Source of the DNA: Symbiodinium sp. CCMP2592 | Taxonomy: Eukaryota; Sar; Dinophyceae; Suessiales; Symbiodiniaceae | Length of the DNA stretch: 64,000 bases | Assembly (NCBI GenBank): GCA_905221615.1 | Contig: CAJNDT010002001.1 | Span: 861,881 to 925,880, forward strand | Direction of reading: 5' to 3' | Shown: positions 1-9,698 of the stretch, piece after piece | Layout: each line of letters begins with the position of its first letter | Position numbering within the stretch: position 1 is the first letter of the stretch | Notes under the pieces: model-generated | What the model was told of the DNA's origin: nothing | Databases searched by the model: none | What the model saw: only the letters and a program-made list of their open reading frames with translations | Program-made: the position numbers and the translations under genes

Positions 1-600
1 GTAAACGATCTATAAGGGTACTAAATATAGGGGCCTTAATGATTAGAGTAGGGTTCCTTGAAAGGGGTCTTTCAACGATCTATACAGGTGCTAAATATAG
101 GGGCCTTAATGATTACAGTAGGGTTCCTTGAAAGGGGTCTAAGTGATCTATAAGGGTACTAGAATGTAGGGGCCTTAATGATTAGAGTAGGGTTCCTTGA
201 AAGGGGTCTATAAGTGATCTATAAGGGTACTATAATATAGGGGCCTTAATAATTGGAATAGGGTTCCTTTAAGGGGTCTATGAGGGCTACTATAAGGGTA
301 CCATAATATCAGGGCCTTAATAATTAGAATAGGGTTCCTTTCAAGGGGTCTATGAGGGTTACTATAAGGATACTATAATATAGGGGCCTTAATAAGGAAC
401 CCCCAAAATAGCATAATTTGGCAGTTGCTTAGGGCCCTATATTGCCGTTAGCAACCGTCCTAGGAACCCTGAACCCTTCGGCCCTTATTAAGGCCCGATA
501 TTATAGTATATTATAGTACCCTTATAGTAACCCACATAGACCCCTTGAAAGGAACCCTATTCTAATTATTAAGGCCCTTGTATTATTATGGTACCCACCG
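1..600. repeat. family E palindromic repeat with tandemly expanded left arm
   Basis: Positions 1-395 are about five tandem copies of a unit of about 70 bp containing GGGGCCTTAATGATTAGAG and GGTTCCTTGAAAGGGGTCT. Positions about 480-600 carry the reverse complement (AAGGAACCCTATTCTAATTA). Between them is AAGGAACCCCCAAAATAGCA. The array may continue left of the window. Confidence 0.75.
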
Positions 601-1095
601 GTCCTTCGGCGCAGGCGGGCCAAGAGTCCATCTTCTCCTGACTCCCTGGTGCGAGGTGACTCGGATTTCGGCTTTCGGCTCGGGCTTCCTGAAGGTTTGC
701 TTTGTGATTATCTAGGATGCCCAGTAACCTAGGAACAAAACGGGCTCCCTTTTTGGTACTGGGTAACTTTATAGGAACCTAGGACTACAAAAAGGGAATA
801 AGGGTGCTACTGGGCATCCTAGTTATGGGGGGTTTGCTCTATCCCGGGCGGGTTGATAACTTGAGTACGATAGTCACTGGGCCTAGAATGCTGTTAAGCC
901 GTAGGATGTCATCATGCCCCAGCAGATAATGCAGCATTCTGAAGCAGAGGCACCTTCCCACCCTCAACCCCAAATCCACCAGCTCACGACCAAGCTATCC
1001 GGACAAAGCTTTGAGCCCCGGCATCTCCAGAGTGTGGGCCTCTGCTGCCACTGCTGTCGCGACCGGCTCCGTGACGAAAATGACGGAGAGTTGTC
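600..1095 (-). CDS. unrecognised gene fragment, two candidate exons around a family D element
   Basis: The upstream exon is 1040-1095 on the minus strand (CTTAG acceptor, then 18 codons containing VIFVTEPVATAVAAE, then a possible AG|GC donor). The downstream exon begins at 688 after CTTCAG, reads EARAESRNPSHLAPG and stays open beyond 600. Both junction phases agree if joined, and the intron would contain the element at 712-822. The second exon is Glu/Ala/Arg rich. No family recognised; neither end of the gene is visible. Confidence 0.35.
712..822. mobile_element. family D palindromic element, copy 1
   Basis: Ends are CTAGGATGCCCAGTAACCTA and the matching TACTGGGCATCCTAG. Inside are AAAACGGGCTCCC and AAAGGGAATAAGGG. 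Sister copies are at 30437-30548 and 35467-35635. Confidence 0.8.
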
Positions 1096-2810
1096 CTAAG
1101 CTGCGACTGAGACTTTGAGATTAGACAAACCCGGGGTCCGAACCGCCACAAAATCTGACTGAGATTGTGCAATCTGACCCTAAACCCTGAACCCCAAACC
1201 CTAAACCCTGACTGAAACCTTAGACCCTATAAACCCAAGAGCCACCAAATCCCTCGAACACTTGGACATGACTTCTCAAACCTCGCTGGAAAGGCAAGTC
1301 TCGGCGTAGTACTGCTCCTGTGCAGGGGCTCATGATTACATGATATGACACAATATGATAACATATCATATATAATTTCATCATATATAGTACAATGTAA
1401 CATAATATCATATACTTTAATTCATGGCTTTTTGGATTCTCCGGCCATGGATTTGGGCTCTAGCACCTATGATTCAAGTTCTGACTGCTGAGTTCCGGTT
1501 CATTAGCAGAGCTTCCAGCATGATCAGAGCTGTGCAAGAGCTGTCGCTTGCGACTCAGATTCTCGGAGTTTAACCTCCAGCAAACTCCAGACTTTATCAG
1601 ACATCTGGGAACACTGGAAATAGATCCGCCGTACACACCTGGTGTAGAAGGGAAATGCGACAATCTAGCCGACAAATGTGCGCAAACCTGCAGAGTTCCA
1701 GAGTCAGAGTCCTGGAGAGATTTGAACCTCTCAAACCTATTTCATAGGGTCAGAACTAGCCATCTCAGATCTCGATGCCTCCTCCTCAGAGCCACTGGTG
1801 TCCACCTGTCACGCAAGACAAGGGAAACACGGAAAAAACATCAAGCATATACTTCGCGATGAGTGCGCTTCCCAGTGTCCGCCAGTTACCTCACCATGTC
1901 ATGAAGGGCCCTGGGCAAAGAGAAGCCCAGGCTTCGCTTCTCAACTCGAGCGGCTCTTTCTGCACTGAGGCTGCACTTGAGAAAGGACGTGGTTTGTGGG
2001 ATTTCGGTCTCTGCCAGCTATGCCGTGCAGTGAGACTTGCAGGCACCTGCATGTGATACTAGCAGCAACAGGAAGTGAGGCTTCCAGACGTTTCTAGGAC
2101 GGAGCTGGGTGCGTGCAAATCCTTACACGGCAAGATTTAATTGCGGGAAGAGCTCACTGCTGCAAGGACTGCAAGGGAGCTGAAAAGCTGCGCGCAGCCT
2201 GCTTACAGAAGCAGAACCTGTACAACACCCTGATTGCAGGGAACAGAATTAAAAGCCGAACATGGTGCTTACTGTACTGGCTCTCGAGACCAACGCAGGT
2301 CTCTGAAATGAAAGTGACGAGGATTGATGAGGATAGTCGGCCTGCTAAGGCCTCACCTCTGCTTCGACAAGGAGAAACCGTCCCTCTGCAGCTTCATGAT
2401 GGCGACAGCCTGCAGCTCTCAATGCCCTCGCTCTCGTTTCTTAACGCTCTCCAACTCGCTTCACTGCACTTGAGCCCAGCAGCCGTCACTGAGAACACGG
2501 GCATGAGGCACATCACCGGGTGGTCCAGCAGGGTGCGAGCTCGGCCCGCTTTCTTACCCTGGGCTCTGTCCCGGTAGGTCGCCTGCCGCAGATACCGCAG
2601 GACTCGTACGGAGATTCGTCTAATCAAACTGTCATTAGTGTTGCTATTGCCAATACTGTTGCGCTCATTGTGATTATGATTGTGAGACATATTGGTATTA
2701 TCACTATTGCCATTACCATCACCATTATTGCTCCTACTTATTGACTTTAGGTGTCCTAGGACTTACGATTTTGATCACTTCTCTATGGAATGCTACCTGC
2801 TGTCGTTCAT
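1096..2810. other. no gene resolved; short telomere-like tract and degenerate triplet repeat
   Basis: A CCCTAAACCCTGA-type tract lies at about 1175-1230 and an AT-rich block at 1330-1420. Plus-strand open frames of about 100-150 codons at 1548-1862 and 2113-2577 have no recognisable features. A degenerate ATT/ACC/GCT triplet tract at 2625-2745 yields an apparent membrane segment on the plus strand. Confidence 0.4.
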
Positions 2811-2811
2811 G

Positions 2812-3022
2812 ATTAATACAGGGCCTAAATAATTACCGATACTATTTTGGGGGCTCCATATTATAAGTACAGCAGAATGGGCCCCAAAACCCTATTCTAA
2901 TTATTAAGACCACTATACTATAGTACCCTTATAATAGCCCTTAAAGCAACCCTGACATAGAGCACTTTAAAGGAACCCGATGCTATTATTCTTAAGACCC
3001 CTACAGTATTGGAGTATTTTGG
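2812..3022. repeat. family E related repeat just downstream of the desaturase gene
   Basis: Contains CCCTATTCTAATTATTAAG, AGTACCCTTATAATAGCCC and TTTTGGGGGCTCC as in the 1-600 repeat, rearranged and diverged. Confidence 0.55.
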
Positions 3023-3092
3023 GGAGTCCCTAAACCTAAACCCTACACCCTAAACCCCTAAACCCTACACCCTAAACCCCTAAACCCTAAAC
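3023..3092. repeat. telomere-like CCCTAAA tract overlapping the desaturase stop codon
   Basis: Variants of CCCTAAACC and CCCTACACC run on the plus strand. Read on the minus strand, the desaturase frame ends at TAG (3080-3082) inside this tract. Confidence 0.8.
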
Positions 3093-5456
3093 CGTGTAAA
3101 CCGGTCCTGCGAAGGTTGGATCTCCAATGCCCGGCCCACTTTTCGCGTGCCGAAGACGCAGTCCCAAAGACCGCCGATGGAGCTGAAGGTGTAATTGCCT
3201 TACTGGGTTGTGCTACAAGCCGTTTAAGAATTATTTATGAATAGGTTCCCCTTAGTAAGGAGAATTTAAAAATTATCCCCAAAGCACAACCCAGCTTAAG
3301 TTCGGGGTTAGGGTTATGTATGGCACATGCGGATGTTAAAACTTCGAGACGGGAACATGCTCAACTGCCGGCGAGCAGCATCCCTTGTGGCCTTCGTGAT
3401 GCCAGTCGTGGTGGTGTGGCATCTGCGCAAATGGGAAATACCTGACAGAAAACGGCATGGGCCGGGTCTCAGAGACGTCGCAAGTCTGCCGCGGATTGTA
3501 GAGCTTCGCGCAACGCCACGAACGCAGCAAAACAGCGAGCTTGCTAACTGCCAGCAACTGGCGCACTCTGCTAACATGTTGTAGGTGCCACAAACGAAAA
3601 GCATCTGGGTGGCTGTCAAAATTATGGTCCCTTTTTTGGGTGCCCTGAATATGGTCCCTTTTTTGGGTGCCCTGAATATTTGGTGCCGTATTTTCTTAAG
3701 GATCCCAAAAGGGACCCCAATTTTGGCTTCCACCCACATAGCAACATGAAAAAGGGCCTCTGCAGCTGGTGGGCCAGATTGAATCCGCAGCTCACGCCAG
3801 AGTGCTTCTCCTGAGAGTCTGTGATTTGGAAGGGATCGCTGGAGGCCTCGCTGCTTTATGCACAAAGATACTCTCGCGAGCATATGGGAGTTTCCGAAAA
3901 TAGGGGACCCTACCTAGTATGGTACCCTACATAGTAGGACCGAGGACCCTTATTATAAAGACCCCAAATAAGGTACCAGTACCCCTAATTTTTGTGATGC
4001 CAGACAAAATGTACAGCCGCAGCTTCTAGCTTTCAGTCAACGGAAGACAGACAGACAAACCTGCGAGACCTCCACGCGGCCACAGCTTGCAACGGCACAT
4101 TCACGACAGACCCCAAATCACAATAAATCCCTAAACAATACGTGCTAACCGTTTGGCTATACTCTCCAACAGCCCATTCGTACTCTCTAAAGGCGGGAGA
4201 GACTCTGTTGGGATCCCTAAGCGGTTCAAGCCATGGTCTGCTCCTTTGCTTTACATACTTGCGCACTCCCCCAGAACTACTCTCACCCACGCACGCGCAC
4301 AATATCCGTTTCTTCCTTAGCTACAGCCGAGGTGTCCAAACTCTCGAAGATGCGGAAGATGTGCGAGAACCAGAAGGTCCCGTGGTCCAGGGGGAGGAGG
4401 GCCTCATCGAATCGCTGAGACTCTCAAGATCCGAGAAGATTGGACAGCTTACCTTTGGTTAGTAGGGAATGGAAGACTGGTAGTAATAGTAGTTATATTT
4501 GTACACCAATCCTCCATTCCCTACTAACCAAAGGTAAGACCAGAGGAGAGGCTCCCGAAGGATCGAAGGATCACTGCAGTGGTCATCTTCTCAATGACTC
4601 AACGGACCGCCTACTTTTATGTCTACTGCAACGAGCATAGCTGTAATGCTTATACCATCAGGCAGTACAGAAAATACATCTTGGAACATGGCAAAGCTGA
4701 ATAGTGTTAGGCCCAAAGGCCTGCGCGCAAAAGTGCCCCACCACGGCATTGCCGAGGTTGTCCAGCCAGTGGTCGTCGTAGGTGTTGCGGGACAAGGGGT
4801 GCTTAGCCCAGTGGTGGTAAGAGTGGATCTTGTCCCAAAGGAACGGAACCACATGAAGAGCTCGATGCGTCCAGTACATGCCGAAGGACATGAGGTAGTG
4901 GTTGGCCACAAGTCGAAGCACTCGCTCATGAAGGGGCGCCACGACGTCGGCCGCTGCTGGGTAGTAGCCGGGGATCGCGAAGTAGAGACCCAGATTAAAG
5001 GCGAACTGACTGAGCAGGGTTAGACGATCATGAAAGAGAATGGTCTGAAGCTGCTCCATGTCCCTTCCACAAAGGTCCCTCTTCTCCTTCAGCGCATGCT
5101 CCTTCGGAGGCTGCGTGCGGAAGCTGGGGAAGCTGAAGAACACTGCCTCCAAGTAGGTGTTGTAAAGACGCGTCACAGCAGCCTTCGTGCAGAGGAAGGC
5201 AGCGAGCTCTTTCAGAGTCCAAGAGCCCTTGACATTCACCTGGGAGTTTCCGAAAACAAGGGATCCTAATATCGTACCCTAAACAGTAGGATCCTTATTA
5301 TAAGGACCCCAAAATAGAGTACCCCTAATTTTCGGAAACCCCCGCCTTCTCACCGGGTAGCAGGCAAGCTGCAGCCACTAGCGACCCCAAACTGCCGAGT
5401 TCCAGCAAGGTGAGGGACCAGTCGCCACTCCTGACTTCTCCGGCTTCTGGAGACAT
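3080..5456 (-). CDS. sterol desaturase / fatty-acid hydroxylase family protein, six exons
   Basis: Probable di-iron membrane oxygenase of the fatty-acid hydroxylase superfamily, which includes C4-sterol methyl oxidases and C5 desaturases; the substrate cannot be told from sequence. Proposed minus-strand exons are 5346-5456, 4721-5239, 4328-4402, 3758-3810, 3383-3441 and 3080-3198, giving 311 aa with every junction in frame. The three histidine clusters are present: HRALH (residues 162-166), HSYHH (176-180) and HHDWHH (263-268), plus HSG (238-240) and the C-terminal GGLWDCVFGT. Length fits the family. The start at 5456 follows an in-frame TAG, but a further upstream exon is possible (see 5498-5608). 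Donors are GC in introns 1-4 and GA in intron 5; all acceptors are AG followed by G. The exon 2/3 and 3/4 edges could shift by a few codons. The stop lies inside a TTTAGGG-like tract, so the last residues are doubtful. Confidence 0.85.
3203..3294. mobile_element. palindromic element in desaturase intron 5
   Basis: The inverted ends CTGGGTTGTGCT and AGCACAACCCAG enclose about 70 bp with CCCCTTAGTAAGGAG in the middle. It fills most of the proposed 184-bp intron 3199-3382 (GA donor, AAG acceptor). No second copy of this TIR was noticed in the window. Confidence 0.6.
3607..3735. mobile_element. family C palindromic element in desaturase intron 4
   Basis: The TIR is GGGTGGCTGTCAAAATTATG, with a degenerate partner ending CTTCCACCC. 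The left arm holds a tandem duplication of about 27 bp (ATGGTCCCTTTTTTGGGTGC repeated at about 3624 and 3651). It lies within the proposed intron 3442-3757. Confidence 0.65.
3886..3993. mobile_element. family A palindromic element in desaturase intron 3
   Basis: It begins GGGAGTTTCCGAAAATAGGG after CATAT and has the family core with TAGTAGGA and TTATTATAAAGACCCC. The right end is degenerate and the expected GGAAACTCCC is lost. It lies within the proposed intron 3811-4327. The rest of that intron (about 4000-4327) has an open minus frame of 89 codons without recognisable features. Confidence 0.6.
4448..4538. mobile_element. family B palindromic element in desaturase intron 2
   Basis: The TIR starts CTTACCTTTGGTTAGTAGGG and ends as its reverse complement. 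The outer GGTAAG resembles a 5' splice donor pointing outward at both ends. It lies within the proposed intron 4403-4720. A sister copy is at 22609-22699, and a variant with different outer ends is at 53372-53496. Confidence 0.75.
5240..5345 (-). mobile_element. intron 1 of the desaturase gene, formed by a family A palindromic element
   Basis: On the minus strand the intron runs GC...AG for 106 bp and is almost nothing but one element, with TIRs GGGGGTTTCCGAAAATTAGG and its partner. The flanking trinucleotide CCT (AGG on the coding strand) is present at both ends, so the target duplication supplies the AG|G context of both splice sites. Removing the intron joins GAG AAG to GTG AAT GTC in frame. 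This is the clearest introner-like case in the window. Confidence 0.75.
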
Positions 5457-5497
5457 GAAGGCTTTCCTCTACAGTAGGTCATAAGCATTTTAAAACT

Positions 5498-5608
5498 TTA
5501 GAGCAAACGACGAACAACTTCGGCACTGCTGAGATTCAGCAACAAAGAAGAGAAGTGGTGGCGGAAGCTCAGCTTCTCGGACGGGTACTCCAAGGTGTAC
5601 ACCATCTC
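5498..5608 (-). CDS. candidate exon upstream of the desaturase gene (strand uncertain)
   Basis: On the minus strand a pyrimidine-rich CTCCTCCCAG acceptor is followed by GAG ATG and 36 open codons with GC-rich third positions, up to a TAA at 5498. It could be a 5' exon of the desaturase gene, but I found no in-frame donor joining it to 5456. The plus strand of the same stretch is also open (about 5537-5632, ending TGA, with WEEIGLL at the end), so the strand is not settled. No family recognised. Confidence 0.3.
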   Translation of the reverse strand, partial: EMVYTLEYPSEKLSFRHHFSSLLLNLSSAEVVRRLL

Positions 5609-5639
5609 CTGGGAGGAGATCGGTCTACTGTGACTCCGG

Positions 5640-6090
5640 GTGCAGCTTACCTATAATGTTGACCTAGGATTAATAATCCCACCACGATTAAAGGCGGCCT
5701 GCGGGCGGCTCCGGCCCCAATCTGTACTACTTTAAAGGCAGCACCCAAATAAGGATCGTTTTTTGCAGAAAACCCCCCACGATTAAAGGCAACACCGTCT
5801 GGGGATCTAAAATTTCAAAAAGTGCTTCGAAGACTACTTTTAAAGGGGGCAAGACTACATTTAAAGGGCGTCTTGTCCTGTTTCAAGCGGTTCTTTCAAG
5901 GGCTACTGCTACTGCTACTGCCGCTGCTACTACTGCTGCTACTACGACTACTACTACTAGCACCACTGTTTACTGCAATTTGGCTTCACGGGATTATTTG
6001 GGGGTCTGTGATCCTGTGGGGGGCCTGCGACCTTGACAACCTTGAGGGGGGGGGGGGCGGGGGGGGGGGGGGTTTATTAATCAGGGGTCA
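5640..6090. repeat. GCTACT triplet tract and G-run
   Basis: CTGCTACTACTGCTGC-type triplets run at about 5900-5965 and a nearly pure G-run at 6044-6072. No gene seen between 5640 and 6090. Confidence 0.7.
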
Positions 6091-6182
6091 ACATTAGGCT
6101 CCATTGTAGCTCCTTTTTGTGGTTTGTATTTGGGATCGTATAAGGTACTCCCAAACAGGAACTACAATAGAGTCTATGGATA
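6091..6182. mobile_element. family G related palindromic element
   Basis: GGCTCCATTGTAGCTCCTTT on the left pairs with AGGAACTACAATAGAGTC on the right. It is related to the copy at 55626-55732. Confidence 0.6.
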
Positions 6183-6589
6183 CTGGCTTGATTAGACAGT
6201 TTGCCGGGTCTTCTTCGCTAAGCGCAGCCCACCGATGATCAACATTACAGACTCCAGCTGAAGTCCTTCGACTGGCCGGACATGATGTCCAGGGTCACAA
6301 CAATCGCGGAGGCGATGTGAGGATGCACTATGCACGGGTGCTGCGAGCAACGCGCAAGCAAGATGACGGATGCGACACGGCGAGCTGTCAAGCCAAGCCT
6401 TAAATTTGAAAAGTCAGCGCGTTCAACGCCTAGCCAGCTTGATTTAGCAGCATGAGCCTCGGCCCTTCTCTGATGGGCTACAAACTGCCCTGCCACGCGA
6501 GGAGTAGGTTCTTCTCAGCATGCTCTGATGCCGACATGGGCGATACAGTTTCCGCTATAATAGGCAAACAACAAATTACATAAGTATGT

Positions 6590-6652
6590 GTGTGTATATG
6601 TAAATATATATATATATACATATATATATATTTATTTATTTATTTATATACA

Positions 6653-6688
<36 letters not shown>

Positions 6689-6732
6689 TGTATAATTGTA
6701 TGTATATGTATGTATACAGTATATATCGGTAA

Positions 6733-6768
<36 letters not shown>

Positions 6769-6795
6769 ATATATACACACATGTATATGTATAAG
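6590..6795. repeat. TA and GTAT microsatellite
   Basis: Runs of TATA, TTTA and GTAT repeat units. Open frames here are artefacts of the repeats. Confidence 0.9.
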
Positions 6796-6825
6796 CCTAT
6801 CTTCTGCCAACTTCAACGAAAACCT

Positions 6826-7195
6826 GCCTCGGGCATTCCCGAGCTGCTGTACCTGCACAGAACTGTCTGGGTGTCACGACTGGTGCAACAAAAAACCGCC
6901 GCACCTGATATGGACGGTTGTCAAAATTAGGGTCCCTTTTTGGGTCCCTAATATAGTACGGCACCTAATATTTAGGGTACCCAAAAAGGGACCATAATTT
7001 TGACAACCACCCATATGACGTTCAACAGGCTGTATGGGATCTAGCATGCAGACAGCTTCAAAGATGCTTCAGCACTTATTCGGACACAGCGGCACGTCGG
7101 CAGCGATACTAGTGATAGCCCATGGTGCGGTTCGGTGTTGTTTCGTTAGCAGCATGCTAATGCTACTACAGTTTCAGATTAGCTCGCTTCCATAG
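6826..7195 (+). CDS. unrecognised two-exon fragment split by a family C element
   Basis: Exon 6826-6916 is open and reads into [20 protein letters not shown] and onwards. Intron 6917-7028 (GT...AG, 112 bp) consists mainly of the element at 6912-7012. Exon 7029-7195 continues in frame for 55 codons to a TAG. The left end is unknown because the frame runs back into the microsatellite. No family recognised. The support is frame continuity across an element-sized intron and the G after the acceptor. Confidence 0.4.
6912..7012. mobile_element. family C palindromic element with ATAT target duplication
   Basis: The TIR is GGACGGTTGTCAAAATTAGG with the partner TTTTGACAACCACCC. ATAT flanks both ends (6908-6911 and 7013-7016). 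The core includes GGCACCTAATATTTAGGGTA. Confidence 0.85.
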
Positions 7196-8447
7196 ATCAA
7201 CTGGTGAGTATGGTTTACAGCGTCCGGATGTCCGTTTGTTTACAGAGACCGCCGCGAAGAGCTCAGTTCCACGGTTTTAGCTTGCCAGCCATGGCTTTTG
7301 CGGACTTCTTGCGGCCTCCCAGAGCTTCAGAAATCGTTTCGAAACGGAGGGAATTGAAAGTCTGGAGGCAAAGTCGATGCGTTTACATGCATGCATAACA
7401 GCTGGACCCGAACCTATATCCATACTAACACCTGCGGCAGATTACCCCAATGTCATGGTCATGAGTAAACTATATGTGCATATTGAATACGCATGGAAAA
7501 CAACTAGCCTGCAAGACATATCTTGCATGACATCTCGTTCCAATCCCTGGCGCAACATGCATGCTGTGTGGAAGCACCTGCTCGGGTACTCGGCAAAGCT
7601 CTCTGGGCCAGCCTGCTCAGCATGCTTTCTTGTTGGGAGACTTACGATGGTTCGTACTCCTTTGCTATCACTGTTGCCAGGCTATACTACTACTGTTGTC
7701 TTCATTCCAGGATGGTCTCGTTCTGGTGCTACTCCCTATCATGGACACTGCCGCTTCAGCGAATTACTCGTGCTACTGTTGTTGACGGTACGGCCATGGT
7801 GACTGCTTCGACGGCATGATACCGCAAGCACTTGCACAACGTAGCTCATTTCCCATAAACCCCTTATTATGCCACACCCAGCTACATGCAAAGCTTAAAC
7901 TTTGGCCCTGAAATGGTCTCAACCTCAATGTGACGAAACCCAAAGCATAATGGACTCGAAACCCTTAACAGCCTGCTAGACGCTACAAATAGAAGCAGGA
8001 CGACAAATCCAAAGCAAAACTAAACCCGGGCCAAAAGGACTTTCTGAACTTGGTTGACACCATTGTCCTTCTCATTAGTCTTCCAATTTCTTTACAACCC
8101 TATTGCCACTTCATAATCATATCTATCATATATGAGCACACATCTATTTTTTACAAGTATCGTAGCGCTTCATTGCTATCGAATCGGAACCCACGGAAGT
8201 TTTCGAAGGCCTCCTGGTAGGGAATATCCCAGGGCGCCCTGAGCCGCATCCCGGAATTTTTGTTGATTTCACTTAACAGGTCCAGGGCACTGTTTGGGGT
8301 TCATAGCTTTGGGCAGTAGTTGTAGGGTTTTGTTAAGGGTTCCGGGTTTTCGGGTTTGTAGGGGTGTCAGAGGCAGTCGGAGCTTGGTGCTGTGAAACTA
8401 TAGATCTCCAACCAGGCATGCTGCTCACTGCACCTCTGACAGGAGTA
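7196..8447. other. no gene resolved
   Basis: The plus strand is open over 7377-7802 in more than one frame, with degenerate GCTACTACTGTTG-type triplets near 7690-7790. Nothing recognisable was found in 7800-8447. Confidence 0.4.
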
Positions 8448-8572
8448 GGCATAGTATAGAGACCTTAATCATTAGAAAGGGGCTTGGGGGTATATTATAC
8501 AATAAACGTATCAAGGAACCCCCAAAATAGTATAATAGGTAGACTGAGGTCCCTTTATTACACATTGACGAA
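8448..8572. repeat. family E related palindromic repeat
   Basis: GAGACCTTAATCATTAGAAAG on the left is mirrored by GGTCCCTTTATTA on the right, with AAGGAACCCCCAAAATAGTA between. Confidence 0.6.
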
Positions 8573-8744
8573 GCAAGACCAACTAAACTTCGACGACAAT
8601 CGCACACATGACTACAATCATGGCTGCTCACATCCATCAGCGTCACTCTGCACCACCCCGCAGTCCAAACAATGTAAACACTGCGGTCCAGGAAAGAGGT
8701 CATCTTGAGAATTTCACCCGAGGTGCTATGATGCACCCTGAAGC

Positions 8745-9100
8745 CTAAGTGCTCTTAAATTCGAAGACATATGAAGACATCACGGGACACCAGAGCTCAG
8801 TGGGATTGAGCTTTAGACCCGAAACGACATGACCCAGATGGATGGACATCAACTTGGGAAAACGGTGCTCCTGCAGCTGCAAGGTGCTTTGGAAACCGCG
8901 AGAAGCAACCAATCTTCTGGCATCATTCTTCATCGAACTGGTGAGAAGTGCATCGCAACCAATATTGAATACCGCCAGAACAGCTGCAGCTTTAAACATC
9001 GTTCAGCGCATTCCGGCCGTGGATATGTTCGATCGGGCCAAGGCTCCAGGAATCCCGATCTCTTCAGCGGCGTGTAGTGTACTCAACAAAAGCAAGCCAC
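8745..9100. CDS. candidate coding stretch, strand uncertain
   Basis: Both strands are open. Plus (from an AG|G at about 8880): reads FFIELVRSASQPILNTARTA then VDMFDRAKAPGIPI. Minus (8745-8999): starts MFKAAAVLAVFNIGCDALLT, which resembles a hydrophobic N-terminus. Third-position GC is similar for the two, so I cannot choose. It is adjacent to the element at 9110-9223. Confidence 0.3.
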
Positions 9101-9109
9101 TCCTCTATC

Positions 9110-9223
9110 ATCGGAGGCCTCAAAAGGTGGGATGCAGGTAGGTAGGATTAAGGATCCCTTATATAAGGACTCTTATTTGGGAATATCCCACCTACCTTCA
9201 TCCCACCCTTTGAGGCCTCCGAT
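9110..9223. mobile_element. long-TIR palindromic element (family H)
   Basis: Ends are ATCGGAGGCCTCAAAAGGTG and the near-perfect inverse CACCCTTTGAGGCCTCCGAT. The TIR is about 34 bp including GGGATG and AGGTAGGT. The core has GGATCCCTTATATAAGGACT. Confidence 0.8.
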
Positions 9224-9459
9224 ATCGTCTGAGCCCTAACCTCCCCATGAGCTGCCGGCGCTGCATCACTGTTCTGCACGATCTCCCCGGGGAAATGCTG
9301 CATGCTGCAATTCGGGCTCCATGCCTGCACAGGCACTACGAGGATCACCATCACCACCACAATTATTGTTAGACGACCAAACAAGGTCTCGAGCACGGTT
9401 TTGACGTGGCTCTCCGCTTCTGAAGTGAATTGGGACGACAGCTCCCGCAAGCTCCACAT
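9224..9459 (-). CDS. candidate exon with one membrane segment
   Basis: Minus-strand open stretch with GC-rich third positions. It reads FTSEAESHVKTVLETLFGRL, then a hydrophobic run TIIVVVMVILVVPVQAW, then a polar tail ending near the family H element. The hydrophobic run is partly encoded by a degenerate triplet tract, so the membrane segment may be incidental. The plus strand is also open over 9240-9360. No family recognised. Confidence 0.35.
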
Positions 9460-9698
9460 AGCTACAAGTAGCTTTCGTCAGGATCGGAACTACTTCGTTG
9501 CCTGCCGGAATGTCCAATACGAGTTCCTTGACTAGATGCTAGCCAGCGTATGAACCTAGCCAACTGCACTTGATCTATCGCGACAGCATCAACTATTGTT
9601 TTAAGGCTACGTACCTCCCGGAGCGGCCAATCCTATCCGTAGGATGCCTAGAAGCGACGCATGTGTAGCCTTCTTCTGCTGGAGCTCTGCGACTTTTC

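Noticed and set aside
1-600. CRISPR-like array of repeated units
   Set aside because: Units of about 70 bp are contiguous, without unique spacers, and form part of a palindromic element in a eukaryotic context.
2520-2744. Protein with one membrane segment
   Set aside because: The hydrophobic part is encoded by a degenerate ATT/ACC/GCT triplet tract; no splice support.
3314-3883. A 189-codon minus frame over desaturase exons 4 and 5
   Set aside because: It reads both exons in the wrong frame and runs through a family C element; the motif-bearing frames differ.
4619-5269. Plus-strand open frames across the desaturase exons
   Set aside because: They are antisense shadows; only the minus strand carries the histidine motifs and the in-frame exon joins.
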